This document shows positions 12,429 to 22,573 of a DNA stretch of 64,000 bases, one piece after another (the stretch's first letter is position 1; each line of letters opens with the position of its first letter). Location of the stretch: positions 1,860,001 to 1,924,000 of the forward strand of contig JAFFSR010000010.1 in assembly GCA_017163975.1 (NCBI GenBank), read 5' to 3'. This DNA is from Anastatus disparis (taxonomy: Eukaryota; Arthropoda; Insecta; Hymenoptera; Eupelmidae). The translations under genes and the position numbers were made by a program. The notes beneath the pieces were generated by a model. It saw only the letters and a list, made by a program, of their open reading frames with translations. It was not told where the DNA came from and searched no databases.

Positions 12429-14090
12429 CCCTGTTGAAAATAATGACGTCTTTCTAGTACGTCTTTGAAAGATGTCTTTGAAGACGTCTTTGAATACGTC
12501 TTTGAAGACGTCTTTGGTCGTGTCTTAGATTGGAACAAAATAAGACGTCATTTTTTTAATGTTCCGGAAATATGGTAACCAAATGACGTCTTTTTTATAA
12601 GTAAAATAATTTCAAAGACGTATTTTTCCAATAAATACTCATAGTAAAAGACGTAAATTTTCAAAAAAAAATTCTTTTTTTAAAACGAATGGCGTCCTTC
12701 CTGTTGAAAATAATGACGTCTTTCTAAGACGTCTTTGGTCGTGTCTTAGATTGGAACCAAAAAAGACGTAATTTTTCCAATGTTTAGAAAATTCAACAAA
12801 TGACGTCTTCTTATTATTTCAAAGACGTATTTTTTTTAATAAAAATGACGTCTTTTCTTACGAATTTTTATTTAAAAAATACGTCTTTGAAATTATAAAA
12901 AGACGTATTTTTATTAAATAGCTTTTCTAAACATTGGAAAAATGACATCTTTTTTGTTCCGATTTCAGACACAACTAAAGACGTCTTTCAAAGACGTCAT
13001 TTTCTCCGAATTTAGGAAAAAAACGTCATTTTTCATGAATTATGTCATTGAAAAATGACTTTACATGATAATCATTTTCCATTTAAAGGAAAAAACAACA
13101 AAACCGAGGTAAACCTCGTAGTTTCAACTCTTCGAAAAAGGAAGAGCATTTGCGATTGAACTGAGAGCGTTCTGGCCTTATATGTCTGCGTCTTTGAAAT
13201 TTGTATAAGGGATCGCAAAACTTGAAAATCGCCACCTGGTTAGTTAAAATAAAATTGAAGCAAGCGCAACCATCAATTCGACTGTAAGTCACTAGGTGTA
13301 GATTTTCAAGTTTTGCGATCCCTTATACAAATTTCAAAGACGCAGATATATAAGGCCAGAATGATCTCAGCTTAATCGCAAATGCTCTTTGTTTTTCGAG
13401 GAGTTGAAACTACGAGGTTTACCTCGTTTTTGTTGTTTTTTCCTTTGAATGGAAAATGATTATCATGTAAAGTCATTTTTCAATGACATAATTCATGAAA
13501 AATGACGTTTTTTTTTCCTAAATTCGGAGAAAATGACGTCTTTGAAAGACGTCTTTAGTTGTGTCTGAATTTGGAACAAAAAAGATGTCATTTTTCCAAT
13601 GTTTCGAAAAGCTATTTAACGAATAACGTCATTTTACATTTTCAAAGACGTATTTTTTTATTAAAATACGTCTTTGAAATAATAAAAAGACGTCATTTGT
13701 TGAATTTTCTAAACATTGGAAAAATGTCTTTTTTGGTTCCAATCTAAGACACGACCAAAGACGTCTTTCAAAGATGTCTTTCAAAGACGTCTTAGAAAGA
13801 CGTCATTATTTTCAACAGGAAGGACGTCATTCGTTTTAAAAAAAGAATTTTTTTTTGAAAATTTATGTCTTTTACTATGAGTATTTATTGGAAAAATACG
13901 TCTTTGAAATTATTTTACTTATAAAAAAGACGTCATTTGGTTACTATATTTCCGGAACATTAAAAAAATGACGTCTTATTTTGTTCCAATCTAAGACACG
14001 ATCAAAGACGTCTTCAAAGACGTATTCAAAGACGTCTTCAAAGACATCTTTCAAAGACGTACTGGAAAGACGTCATTATTTTCAACAGGG
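12429..14090. mobile_element. 1.66-kb hairpin element built of AAAGACGTCTTT palindromes
   Basis: The termini are inverted: CCCTGTTGAAAATAATGACG at the left and CGTCATTATTTTCAACAGGG at the right, with TA on both sides as a 2-bp duplication. The arms are complementary over nearly their whole length. The palindrome AAAGACGTCTTT recurs many times, often shifted or shortened. A second, internal pair of termini-like sequences (CCTGTTGAAAATAATGACGT near 12700 and its inverse near 13820) suggests growth by nesting or duplication of ends. The ~370-bp centre (13080-13450) is also an inverted repeat. No transposase. Confidence 0.8.
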
Positions 14091-14092
14091 TA

Positions 14093-14664
14093 ACCTCGAA
14101 TGAAAAAAAAGAAAATTTATTTCACGAGGAAAATAATTATGAACTCACCAATGATGAGATTCATAAAGGTGAAATAATATCACTGAAACCAGAAATTAAA
14201 CCAATAGATTTAATTTCTAAAAATAAAAAAGTATCTAGCAATGTATCTGCTCAAGTATCAATGTATAAACATGGAACGAAAACTATTAAAAAAGCACCTC
14301 TTTATTCTTCAAATGAAAGAATAGAGAAAAACTACAAGTATGGTGCGAAAAATTTATTCGAAAACGCATTAAAATGTTATTTAACAAACAGTTATAAAAA
14401 ATCTAAGTTATGCAAAAATGAAGATAAAACAACATTAAATAAATCCATAATACCCTATGCATTAATAAGAAATGCATTAAGTGAAATTAAAAAAAGTTAT
14501 GGTCATAGTGGACCAAAAAATAAATATAAAACAATTTTATTAAAAAGTCACCTCTAGAACGATAAATTATAAATTTAAAAAATTACAAATGGGGGCAATT
14601 AAATGAAAAAGAAGAAGACGTAGACGATTGGATAGAAGAATTAAGAAAAATAACAAATAAGTAA
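14093..14664 (+). pseudogene. Unknown decayed protein-coding frame
   Basis: A frame is open from the edge of the preceding element to a TAG at 14555-14557 (about 154 codons, first ATG at 14261). It then appears to resume in a second frame up to a TAA at 14662-14664, where residues such as EKEEDVDDWIEEL have an acidic, helix-forming, protein-like character. The two parts are separated by one stop and about one frameshift near a run of five G at 14591. The product is basic and lysine-rich with an acidic tail. I do not recognise the family. The 5' part is cut by the AGACGTC element. It lies about 300 bp upstream of a Helitron-terminus-like hairpin, so it may be Helitron cargo. Confidence 0.5.
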
Positions 14665-14954
14665 AAAATTAATTTGTACAAAATAAAAAAAAAAAGATAA
14701 CTCGAAATCATAACTTGAAATTTGAATGTTATTTACTATTCTATTTTTAATTTATTTCAAAAATATATAAGTTAGATTTATTGTAAACTTTTGAATATCG
14801 CGTTAAACCATCTTTTTTTTATTAATTCTAATTCTATAACTCCATATCTTATATTTTTATGTATCAATGTTTTCTATTAAACTTTTTTCACATTTACAAA
14901 TATGAAATTTCAACTCATTATGTCCTACTCTTCTATTTACTTTAGAATGTGTGT
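14665..14954. other. A+T-rich spacer
   Basis: Poly-A/T tracts and an AATAAA-poor 3'-UTR-like stretch follow the decayed frame. I see no gene or repeat boundary. Confidence 0.4.
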
Positions 14955-15004
14955 ATTCGGGGGGTTGACGAGCGGAGCGCGCAGGGGGGAACCCCCCCTA
15001 GTAT
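14955..15004 (+). other. GC-rich hairpin ending CCCCTAGT, Helitron 3'-terminus-like
   Basis: In an A+T-rich setting, GACGAGCGGAGCGCGCAG is followed by GGGGGGAACCCCCC and CTAGT, then a TATATA tract. A GC-rich hairpin a few bases before CTAG(T) is the classical 3' end of Helitrons, which insert between A/T bases. A second, related hairpin is at 17041-17080. Both are followed by similar sequence (CGCCGC...TAGCTAAAA), so either the elements stand head to tail or the hairpin is internal. Confidence 0.4.
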
Positions 15005-15019
15005 ATATATATATTATTA

Positions 15020-15315
15020 AAAATATATCGCCGCTGTCGACGCTGTCGCCGTCTGAAATACGCCGCTCATTTTTGGCTCCTAATTTTTATTTAAAATTCA
15101 GCTAAAATCAAGCTGAAATTCAGCTGAAATCAGTTGAAAGTTAGCTAGAATTAAGCTAAAATCAGTTAAAAGATGGTTAGAATTTAGCTAAAAGATTTAG
15201 ATGAATTCATCTAAAAGTCAGATAAAATTTAGCAAAAAGTTAGCTACAAATCAGCTAAAAGTTAGCTGAAATTAGTTGAAAGTTAGCTAGAATTAAGCTA
15301 AAATTAGTTGAAGAC
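15020..15315. repeat. CGCCGCTG block followed by TTAGCTGAAAT short repeats
   Basis: After an ATCGCCGCTGTCGACGCTGT block come about 15 imperfect 10-13-bp units of the type AGCTGAAAT/AGCTAAAAT up to ~15315. The same CGCCGC + TAGCTAAAA order occurs at 17085-17180. The CGCCGCTG block, with the following CTCATTTTTGG phrase, recurs at 47529-47580. It looks like sub-terminal sequence of one non-autonomous family. Confidence 0.5.
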
Positions 15316-15511
15316 AAAATTTGTTGTAAAAAAAAACCGTTTTAAGAATGTAAATTTAATTTTCATTATGTTGTTATTATATGATTTACATAAAAATTTT
15401 TATATTATAAGATATGTTTGTATATGTCTTGATATTTGAAAAATGCTTATTATTTTTGGCTCTTTCAACATTTATTGTTTTTGGCAAATTGTACATGAAC
15501 ATTTTTTTTTA

Positions 15512-15904
15512 TTAAAAGTGGTCTTTTATATGTCTTAAATAATTTTTTCGATAATTGAAAATTTTATTACATAATTTACATGTACTATAAATTTTGTTGT
15601 TGTTATTTTTATGACATTTTTGAGTAAGTTGATGTCTTTTTAAAACAAAATTTCTTAAAAATTTCTTATTACATACATTACATGAAAATTTCTTTTTATT
15701 GATATGTTCATATGTATGTTCTAAATAATGTTTTCGATGTTCGAAAACTTTTTGGCATAATTTACATGTATTATTAATTTTGTTATGGAATCGATAAATA
15801 TGCTTATTTAAAGATTGATCATTACGAAAGTCATTCAAAAATTTTTGTCGAATTAAATTGTTATGCGCGCGCAAACACCCAAAAAGACCAAAGTGGTTGA
15901 ACAT
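15512..15904 (-). CDS. Small C2H2 zinc-finger protein frame
   Basis: The 130-codon frame contains three C2H2 fingers: CxxC...H-x4-H beginning CKLCQKVF, CNVCNKKF and CKLCNKIF, with F/L core residues in place and an HxxxxH or HxxxxxH tail. The first ~45 residues are unusually basic with no finger. Family knowledge says such fingers bind nucleic acid. The only ATG lies exactly at the boundary of a solo LTR at 15904, so the true N-terminus may be cut off. It may be a fragment of a host zinc-finger gene or Helitron cargo. Confidence 0.5.
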   Translation of the reverse strand: MFNHFGLFGCLRAHNNLIRQKFLNDFRNDQSLNKHIYRFHNKINNTCKLCQKVFEHRKHYLEHTYEHINKKKFSCNVCNKKFLRNFVLKRHQLTQKCHKNNNNKIYSTCKLCNKIFNYRKNYLRHIKDHF

Positions 15905-16526
15905 GTAAGCGCGTGTATATACGTATACGCGCTTGCATGTATAAGTACCACCGAGAGTACACGGCGGCTCTCCCTCTTTTCTACTAAGTCAGAAGAGTGG
16001 GAGAAAGACTGAAGAGAGCTGTTGCAAGCAGTGCGAAGAGCTCGTGACTCTCGTCACTCTTGGATCAGCTCTCTCACGGGATAGCCATACTTTGCTTAAG
16101 GCAGCAACGGGCGATAGGCCAACGCATTGTCTTAAGCAAGGCAGACTTGACACGTGTTAACGTGCCTTATTGTAATCACTTACTGATAATTTTGTATGTT
16201 TTGAATAAAGAGCCTATCCAAGATAAACCTTTATCCTTATCCTATTAACCAGTGAAAAGCCCCGAATATTAAGGCATTTGGTCCTTAATAATAATGGGCT
16301 TTACACTTAATCAATTCAAATACTATTAACTAATAGTTATCCAAAGTCAGCTATAGCTAGGCAAGGCGTCCTAGCTATAAACGACTTTAACAACAATAAA
16401 AGAAACACAGGGTCCGAAATAGCTAGGCATGGTGTCCTAGCTATCTAACGATCCTTTAACGCGTTCCGATAAAAGAATCATCTAAATAAATAATAAATTA
16501 TTCTTGGAATAGGGAGGAAGGTTACA
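15904..16526 (+). mobile_element. Solo LTR of a relative of the 20604-27135 retrotransposon
   Basis: It starts TGTAAGCGCG and ends GGTTACA, parallel to TGTGAGCGCC...CGTCACA of the complete element. It carries AATAAA at 16204-16209 in the phrase GAATAAAGAG, which is shared. It also has the U5 hairpin TATTAAGG-CATTTGGT-CCTTAATA (16267-16290) and two further hairpins of the type ATAGCTAGG-loop-CCTAGCTAT (about 16352-16380 and 16418-16447). No primer-binding site or internal region follows, and no clear target duplication is visible, so boundaries are moderately sure. Confidence 0.65.
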
Positions 16527-17040
16527 GTATAGGGTTGAAAATATCATTTTGGAAAAGGTAAATTAAAGTATAATAACTAAATGATTTAATTTAAATTTTG
16601 TTAAATCAAAATCAAACACTTGAACGTAGTCTTTATAAATTTAATTTAATTTTTATTTAATTTTGTAAATGAACACCGACATCACAGTTTTCCAAATTTT
16701 TTATTCTTAATCCAAAAATGTTTTAAATATCTCTTTATTACTGCCTTACATTTTAAAACATCGATAAAAAAAAGGAGAAAAAACAATGGTTGATTGATAG
16801 ATTTATAGACTATTTTTCAATTCATTATGTTACAGTCAACATAGGTATTCTACATATAAAAATAATTATTATTTTTTTTGCAAATACATTTTTAGCAATT
16901 CGTATAGATGAATAATTAAAAGATCATTAAAGATTTACGTGAAAAAAACTTTTAAATAGTTAAAATTATTTAGTAAATTTTAAATAAAAGTTATTGGAAA
17001 AATTGCAAATTTTTGGATATTTTTTTCAAGTTATAAAAGC
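16527..17040. other. A+T-rich stretch shared with 47770-47888
   Basis: About 110 bp ending near 17030 (AAAAGATCATTAAAGATTTA ... TTTTTGGATATTTTTTTC) match 47770-47885, where the second retrotransposon copy interrupts it. It therefore belongs to a repeat, most likely the flank or tail of a Helitron-type element. No gene. Confidence 0.5.
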
Positions 17041-17080
17041 AAGATGGGGGTTGGCGCGCAGGGGGCTTCCCCCCTAGTAT
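17041..17080 (+). other. Second Helitron-terminus-like hairpin
   Basis: TTGGCGCGCAGGGGGCTTCC followed by CCCCTAGT forms a GC hairpin ending CTAGT, in an A+T-rich context. It is the counterpart of 14955-15004. The decayed Helitron gene lies on the opposite strand starting at ~17765, so orientation does not fit a simple 3' end of that gene. Confidence 0.4.
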
Positions 17081-17274
17081 ATTATAAAAAGATTTCGCCG
17101 CCGCATTAAGTAAAAAATTAGCTAAATTTATGCAGAATTTAGATGAAAATTAGCTGAAATTTAGCTAAAAGTTAGCTAAAATCTTATATTATATTAAAGT
17201 GAAACCACTTTTTTCTCCGTTTCTCCGGTTCTCCAGTTCTCCAGTTCTCCGGTTCTCCGCATTTTTTAAATGTG

Positions 17275-17705
17275 TCTTTCTTGGGCCTTATATTTTCTTG
17301 GGCCTTATATTTTCTTGGGCCTTATATTTTCTTGGGCCTTTTATTTTCTTAGACCTTTTATTTTCTTGGGCCTTTTATTTTCTTGGGCCTTATATTTTCT
17401 TGGGCCTCATATTTTCTTGGGCCTTATGTTTACTTGTGCATTATAATTTTCTTGGGCCTTATGTTTACTTGTGCATTATAATTTTCTTGGGCCTTGTAAT
17501 TTTTTGGACTCAATATTTTTTTAGGTCTAATATTTTTTTGGACTCAATATTTTTTTGGGCCCAATATTTTTTCGGTCTCTATATTTTTTGGGCCTTATTT
17601 TTTTTTGGGCCTTATATTCTATTGAGCCTTATATTTTCTTGGGCCTTATCAGTTTTTGGACTCAATATTTTTTTGGGCCCAATATTTTTTCGGTCTCTAT
17701 ATATA
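17275..17705. repeat. 17-bp tandem repeat TTGGGCCTTATATTTTC
   Basis: Exact units begin at 17281, 17298 and 17315. About 24 units follow with point changes, and the later ones drift to GGACTCAATATTTTTT. Because 17 is not a multiple of three, all three frames stay open for long stretches and give an artificial hydrophobic 17-residue repeat; this is not a gene. It lies just past the end of the helicase remnant. Confidence 0.8.
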
Positions 17706-17764
17706 TTGTGCTTTGTATTATATTTTGTATATATTGTGTTCTGATCATTTTTATTTTCTCCGTT

Positions 17765-18620
17765 GACAATAGCGTAGTCACCTAAAAATGATTTAAAATT
17801 GTTTTTGAATTTCGTCCTTGAAAGAACAGCATATGAAAGCCCATGACTGAAAACTGGTGACGGCTAATAAACACCAACTTTTTCATAAGATTGTCCTTGT
17901 GATTTATTAATAGTCATTGCGAATCCTAATCTAATAGGAAACTGTTTTCGTTGCATATTAAATGGAATTTCTTCCGTCGACGGAGATAAATTTATTCTTG
18001 GAATGAAAACTAATTTACCTTTGTTTTGACCAGTTGCTAATTCCACTTAAATGGAATATTTAAGCATTTTTTTACTATCAACCTTGTTCCATCACAAAGT
18101 CCCTTATTGACTTTAGAATTTATTTTCATTTCTAATTCATTAAGAATATAATTATTATAATTTGAAATTGTTTCATTATTATCTACTTCTATAAATGTGT
18201 TTATGTTAGGTAAATTAAAATCGTTTAATGAAAATCCATTGACTTGTAAATTATTTTTAATAACATTCAATGCAAGATTTTCACCTACATTTTTTTCGTA
18301 TTTAGGGTGGTAAAATTTATCTTTATATTTTTCATATAAATCTCATGCACTTATAGGATTATGAAAAACTCAAATAAAAGCAAATAATTTACAAAGAGCA
18401 TAAGGGAATTCTGTTGAAGATGCTTCTTTCAAGCATCTATCCCATTCTTTATCTTCATTAATTAATTTTTTTGCCTTAGCTGCCTCATAAAACGAATTGT
18501 ACATCACATCATCATCGTACGCAAAGTTTCAAAAGACGTGACTCCTTTAACATGTAATAGTAATAACCTAATAAAATAACGTTCTCTATCTTTCGGATTT
18601 ACTAAGTACATTCTACTGAC
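17765..18620 (-). pseudogene. Helitron: Rep C-terminal part and truncated PIF1 helicase
   Basis: From 18620 leftwards the frame gives RMYLVNPKDRERYFIRLLLL, the conserved segment after Rep, followed by a stop and frameshift near 18520. From ~18290 an LNDFNLP motif marks the start of the PIF1 helicase. The expected ~300 residues with Walker A (GxxGxGKT) and Walker B are absent. The frame jumps to GLCDGTRLIV, then after a one-base frameshift near 18045 to [12 protein letters not shown] (motif V/VI) and FSHGLSYAVLSR near 17820. This is an internal deletion of the ATPase core, so the helicase cannot be active. Confidence 0.75.
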
Positions 18621-19676
18621 AAGGAGAGTGTCACACCTCCGGATCACGGATTTTGCTCAAACTTCGGGATAAGTTTTTAGATGATAAAATATAGAAAAAG
18701 CTAAAGTTATAGTCATAAATACTCAATATTTCCCTAGATACAGGCAATTGAAGAAAATCACTAGAAAAGTTACTAGATTTTTAAACGCATATAGTTCTTT
18801 AGCATTGATAGCTATAAGCTTGAAACTGTTTTTAAATGAAAGCTGAGCTCAAATCCTTTCGAAACAGTAGTTACAGCATATCAAAATATTATTTTTCCCA
18901 AAGTTAGAGCATGATAAACATTGGACCTGATTTTTCTTTTAAAAACATTAATTAAGAGGCGGTCGTATAGTTCTGTCCTTGTCTAATCTAAATTTTCGTT
19001 ATAATTAGTAAACTAAATATTTTTATACAAAAGTAAGGGCAGAGCCCAATAGATTTAAGGATAAACAGACGATTCTATTCTATGAAAAAATATAAAATTT
19101 TCATTAGTTTTCGAGTGAAGTCTGAAACGGAAAAAGAGTTGAACACTTCAATCAAATTTAACTCTTTTTCCGTTTCAGACTTCACTCGAAAACTAATGAA
19201 AATTTTATATTTTTTCATAGAATAGAATTGTCTGCTTATTCTTAAATCTATTGGGCTCTGCCTTTACTTTTGTATAAAAATATTTAATTTAGTCATAATA
19301 ACGAAAATTTAGATTAGACAAGGACAGAACTATACGGCCTCCTCTTAATAATAAAAGCTGAAATTAGGTCCAATCTTTATTACGCTCTAACTTTGGGGAA
19401 AAATAATATTTTGATATGCTGTAACTACTGTTTCGAAAGGATTTGAGCTCAGCTTTCATTTAAAAACAGTTTAAAGCTTGTAGCTATCGACGCTAAAGAA
19501 CTATATGCGTTTAAAAATCTAGTAACTTTTTTAGTGATTTTCTTTGATTGCCTGTAACTAGGGAAATATTGAGTATTTATGACTATAACTTTAGCTTTTT
19601 CCATATTTTATCATCTGAAAACTTATCCCGAAGTTTGAGCAAAATCCGTGATCCGGAGGTGTGACACTCTCCTAGT
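18621..19676. mobile_element. Complete palindromic element inserted in the Helitron
   Basis: The termini are AGGAGAGTGTCACACCTCCG at the left and CGGAGGTGTGACACTCTCCT at the right. About 260 bp of inverted arms follow (18622-18880 against 19430-19673), and the interior is itself partly palindromic. A TTAA MITE sits in the middle (18952-19348). The same element forms the start of the window (1-417). It interrupts the Helitron between its NYLYSEIPNFYTFDEKLKKW segment and the RMYLVNP segment. The target duplication could not be fixed to the base. Confidence 0.8.
18952..19348. mobile_element. TTAA MITE, copy F, nested in the palindromic element
   Basis: TTAA flanks termini GAGGCGGTCGTATAGTTCTG and the inverse TACGGCCTCCTC. 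Almost the whole element is one palindrome centred near 19150. The sub-terminal phrase CTGTCCTTGTCTAAT is shared with copies A/B and, as CTGTCTTTGTCTGAT, with copy G, so these subfamilies are related. Confidence 0.85.
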
Positions 19677-20603
19677 GAGTATTGGTTTTTTTTTTTTTTT
19701 CTTTTATTCCACTTTTTCAGTTTTTCATCAAATGTATAAAAATTTGGTATTTCTGAATATAAGTAATTTCGTGCTTCGAAATCTTCTCTATTCAATTCAA
19801 AATATGCTGTTAATGTTGTTCCAAAATTTTTTTGCATGATCATTTCTTCTTTTCCTTCTTTAAAAAATACGTTTTGTTGATTCTCTTCATGAACGCTCAG
19901 ACGTTTTATAGTAAGTGGAATAACATGTAAAGGATATTCTAATAATCTGTGCATTGCTTCAGGTGGACATAAATATCGTGTATTAATGTATTGTTTGATT
20001 TCGTCATATTCATATTCAACATTTTAACTATTGTCATTTTCAAAAGTGTCTTTATTTTCTGATCTAAAATCAACATTTACATTGATGTATTTTAATGTAT
20101 GCACAATCATGACCTTCATAACAGTATTTAAATAAATATTTAATGCATTGTACAGTGGAACAAACTTCTACGTTTATGTGTGCATTAAATTTTAATAGTA
20201 AGTAAGGATTATAAGGAACAACGAATCCATTATCTGCAATTCTTTCTGTAAATTTATTTTATAAAATAATTTCGACGCTATCATTTTTGCGTTTGTACAG
20301 TGGATACCCATTTGATTTAAATGTTGTTGTATTATTAAATTTTTTTGGAAAATTTTTCGTACATTGTTTCGTATTTTTATCCATACACGGACAATTTATA
20401 TTTTGCATACCACAGGGACCGTGTATCATAAATTGTTTAACAATACTATTTAATTTTGGATAAATATCTCCATTTGGAATTTCTGCACTTATTATTTTAT
20501 CAACTTTTTCGGGAATGTCAAATTTATCATTTTTATCTAAGAATAACAACATATGCATATGTGGTAATCCTCGTTTTTGAAATTCAATTACATAACTATA
20601 TGC
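19677..20603 (-). pseudogene. Helitron Rep, catalytic half (HUH and Y2 motifs)
   Basis: Directly after the retrotransposon (minus strand) the frame reads AYSYVIEFQKRGLPHMHMLL. Its HMH is the HUH metal-binding motif of rolling-circle Rep. Further on come CPCMDKNTKQCTKNFPK, a stop at 20259-20261, VVPYNPYLLLKFNAHINVEV and KYLFKYCYEGHD near 20125, whose two tyrosines four residues apart are the expected catalytic Y2 pair. Several stops and a frameshift follow (20030-20070), then RYLCPPEAMH and the conserved SVHEENQQNVFF block. The catalytic residues survive but the frame does not. Confidence 0.8.
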
Positions 20604-21402
20604 TGTGAGCGCCCAATTGCATTGTAGGCTTTTAATTACTATAATTAACAAATATAATATATTTTGCAGGCGATAATTAACGTAATTTGGTATTAAGATA
20701 GGAATAGAAATTAATATAGTTAGTAATTAAGTATTTAAGTTAAGATAATCTAAAAGAATTTAAAAGAATAAAAGCATAAGCGCCCAAAGTATGTACGCTC
20801 CTGAAGCGCACATACATTCAAAGTCGCTCGCGTACATGCATCACACATCGAAAGCGCGCTTAGCCTCATGTTGGTTCAGCGCGCGAGAGAAAAGCAGGAC
20901 CACGCACGCGAACGCCGGCGGTGCCAAGCTACTAGAGAAGAGGGGACTGGAGTCCAGCGCCTATAAAAGCGAGCCGGCAGAGAGAAATGCTCTCTTCTGC
21001 CTCGCCTCAGCTCAACTGAACTAGCTTTTACTTCTGATGCCAAGCACAGAAGAATCACTTACATGATTCTTCTATGCTCGTGCACTCATTAGATTTAAAT
21101 TGTTTAACTTAATTGAATAAAGAGTTGCGGCGAGCAACACACACACCTTACCTATCCCATCCTAAAAGGTAAAGCCCCGCATACTGAGGCACTTGGTCCT
21201 CAGTATTAACGGGCATTACCTATAACATAATCAAACCTTTACTAATTATTGAAATAAATACTCACGCATACACTGACACGTTCGAGCCCGCACCAGACGG
21301 CATAGCGACCTGTCTGGTTAACGGCTCTACATTTACAAGAATAAGACTCCTAAGAGTCAATCGAAGTGCGACCCATTAGCCACAAACTAGTGGGACGTCA
21401 CA
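20604..21402 (+). repeat. 5' LTR, copy 1
   Basis: TG...CA ends with an inverted TGTGA/TCACA. A TATA box, TATAAAA, is at 20962-20968 and a polyadenylation signal, AATAAA, at 21116-21121, which sets R between them. An R hairpin AGAAGAATCA-CTTACA-TGATTCTTCT is at 21048-21073. A U5 hairpin ATACTGAGG-CACTTGGT-CCTCAGTAT is at 21181-21206. A further U5 hairpin built on CCAGAC...GTCTGG lies near 21293-21320. Confidence 0.9.
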
Positions 21403-21403
21403 C

Positions 21404-21416
21404 TGGCGCCCGAACA
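21404..21416 (+). other. Primer-binding site TGGCGCCCGAACA
   Basis: It lies one base after the 5' LTR. TGGCGCCCGAACA is complementary to the 3' end expected for an animal lysine tRNA over 13 bases, and the match is lost afterwards. In copy 2 the same place reads TGGTGCCCGAACA (49161-49173). Confidence 0.8.
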
Positions 21417-21621
21417 AAAGTATATTTTAGCGTTAATTGCGCATATTTCAAAATCATAAAATTTGTAAAATTTAAACAAAATATTTAAGAAATAAATTAA
21501 GAAAAAGAAAATAAGATAAATGCAATTTGTAAAACTTAACAAAATAGTTGTAAAGAATATAAAGAAATAATCAGAAAACAAAATATTATATTTAGTTTGT
21601 AAAATCAAAGAATTTAGCTAA

Positions 21622-22021
21622 ATGAACAATAAAATCACGACAGCAGAATTCATCAAAAATTCTGTCAAAAATAAAAATGAAAAGATTATCACACAAAAAC
21701 AGCAAATATTACATAATAGAGTAACAACATTTTTAAAACAAATACACCAAACACATAGTTTAAAACGCGAAATAAGAAAATCGAAATACAGAACATACAC
21801 AAAGAATTAGACTATCTATCAAATAATAATAAAATCAACAATGAAAATTTAGGTAGAATTTTCGAGCATTTAAATAAACAATTACCCAAAGCTTTGAAAC
21901 AAATAAAAATTAATACACAACTCATTAACATATTAACAAGCAAAAATGAAAAAACAGTTAAAAACGAAATAAACAGAACAATAAAAGAAAATAGTAATAA
22001 CAACAACAATAATTCATTATA
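21622..22021 (+). pseudogene. Small pre-gag ORF, copy 1 (frameshifted)
   Basis: An ATG at 21622 opens MNNKITTAEFIKNSVKNKNE, whose AEFIK...QILHN stretch is also found at the start of the ~106-codon frame of copy 2 (49415-49735). In copy 1 the frame breaks near 21800 and the homologous C-terminal part (LNKQLPKALKQIKIN) continues in another frame to ~22020. The product would be small, basic and helical with coiled-coil character. I do not know a named family. Its position between PBS and gag in both copies argues for a real gene in the ancestor. Confidence 0.5.
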
Positions 22022-22573
22022 AAACATAAAAACTTAACAAATAATAACCAAAAAGTCATTAGTAACAATAAAACTATAAAACAATTTGAAATTAAATACA
22101 GTAAAATTATCAAATATAAACAACAATAAACTTGAATCACATAACGCATTGTAAAATTAACAGAAAAAATCAGTAAATTAAAGCTAAAATACCCGTCATT
22201 AAATAAAATAAAATCATATTTTAAAGTCACAATTATGATAAAATTAACAAAGATAAATTCTAAAAGAGAAAGTATAAAATCAAAATTAACAGCAATAAAT
22301 TCCACATACTACAAATCAAAACAAAGGATTACGATTGACAAGACATACCAGAGGATGAACGAGTAAACAAGAATACTCGAAACTCTGAAGTATAAAGTCG
22401 TTAAGTCAAATAATATAATATTTAAAATTTATAAGTAAATGAATACAGTATACACTCTGTATAAGATATATACAGTAGTAACTCTATATAGTTTTAAAAC
22501 AATTAAATTAACAATAAATTCATTAAACATAAAATAATTATTCTTTTTTAATATAAAATTGAAATTTATTAAA

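Noticed and set aside
17199..17744. 181-codon hydrophobic frame resembling a multi-span membrane protein
   Set aside because: It is the read-through of a 17-bp tandem repeat in all frames; there is no conserved start or domain.
20791..21058. Frames of 60-77 codons inside the LTRs (also 26609-26791)
   Set aside because: They overlap the promoter and R region on both strands and are not conserved in the copy-2 LTR.
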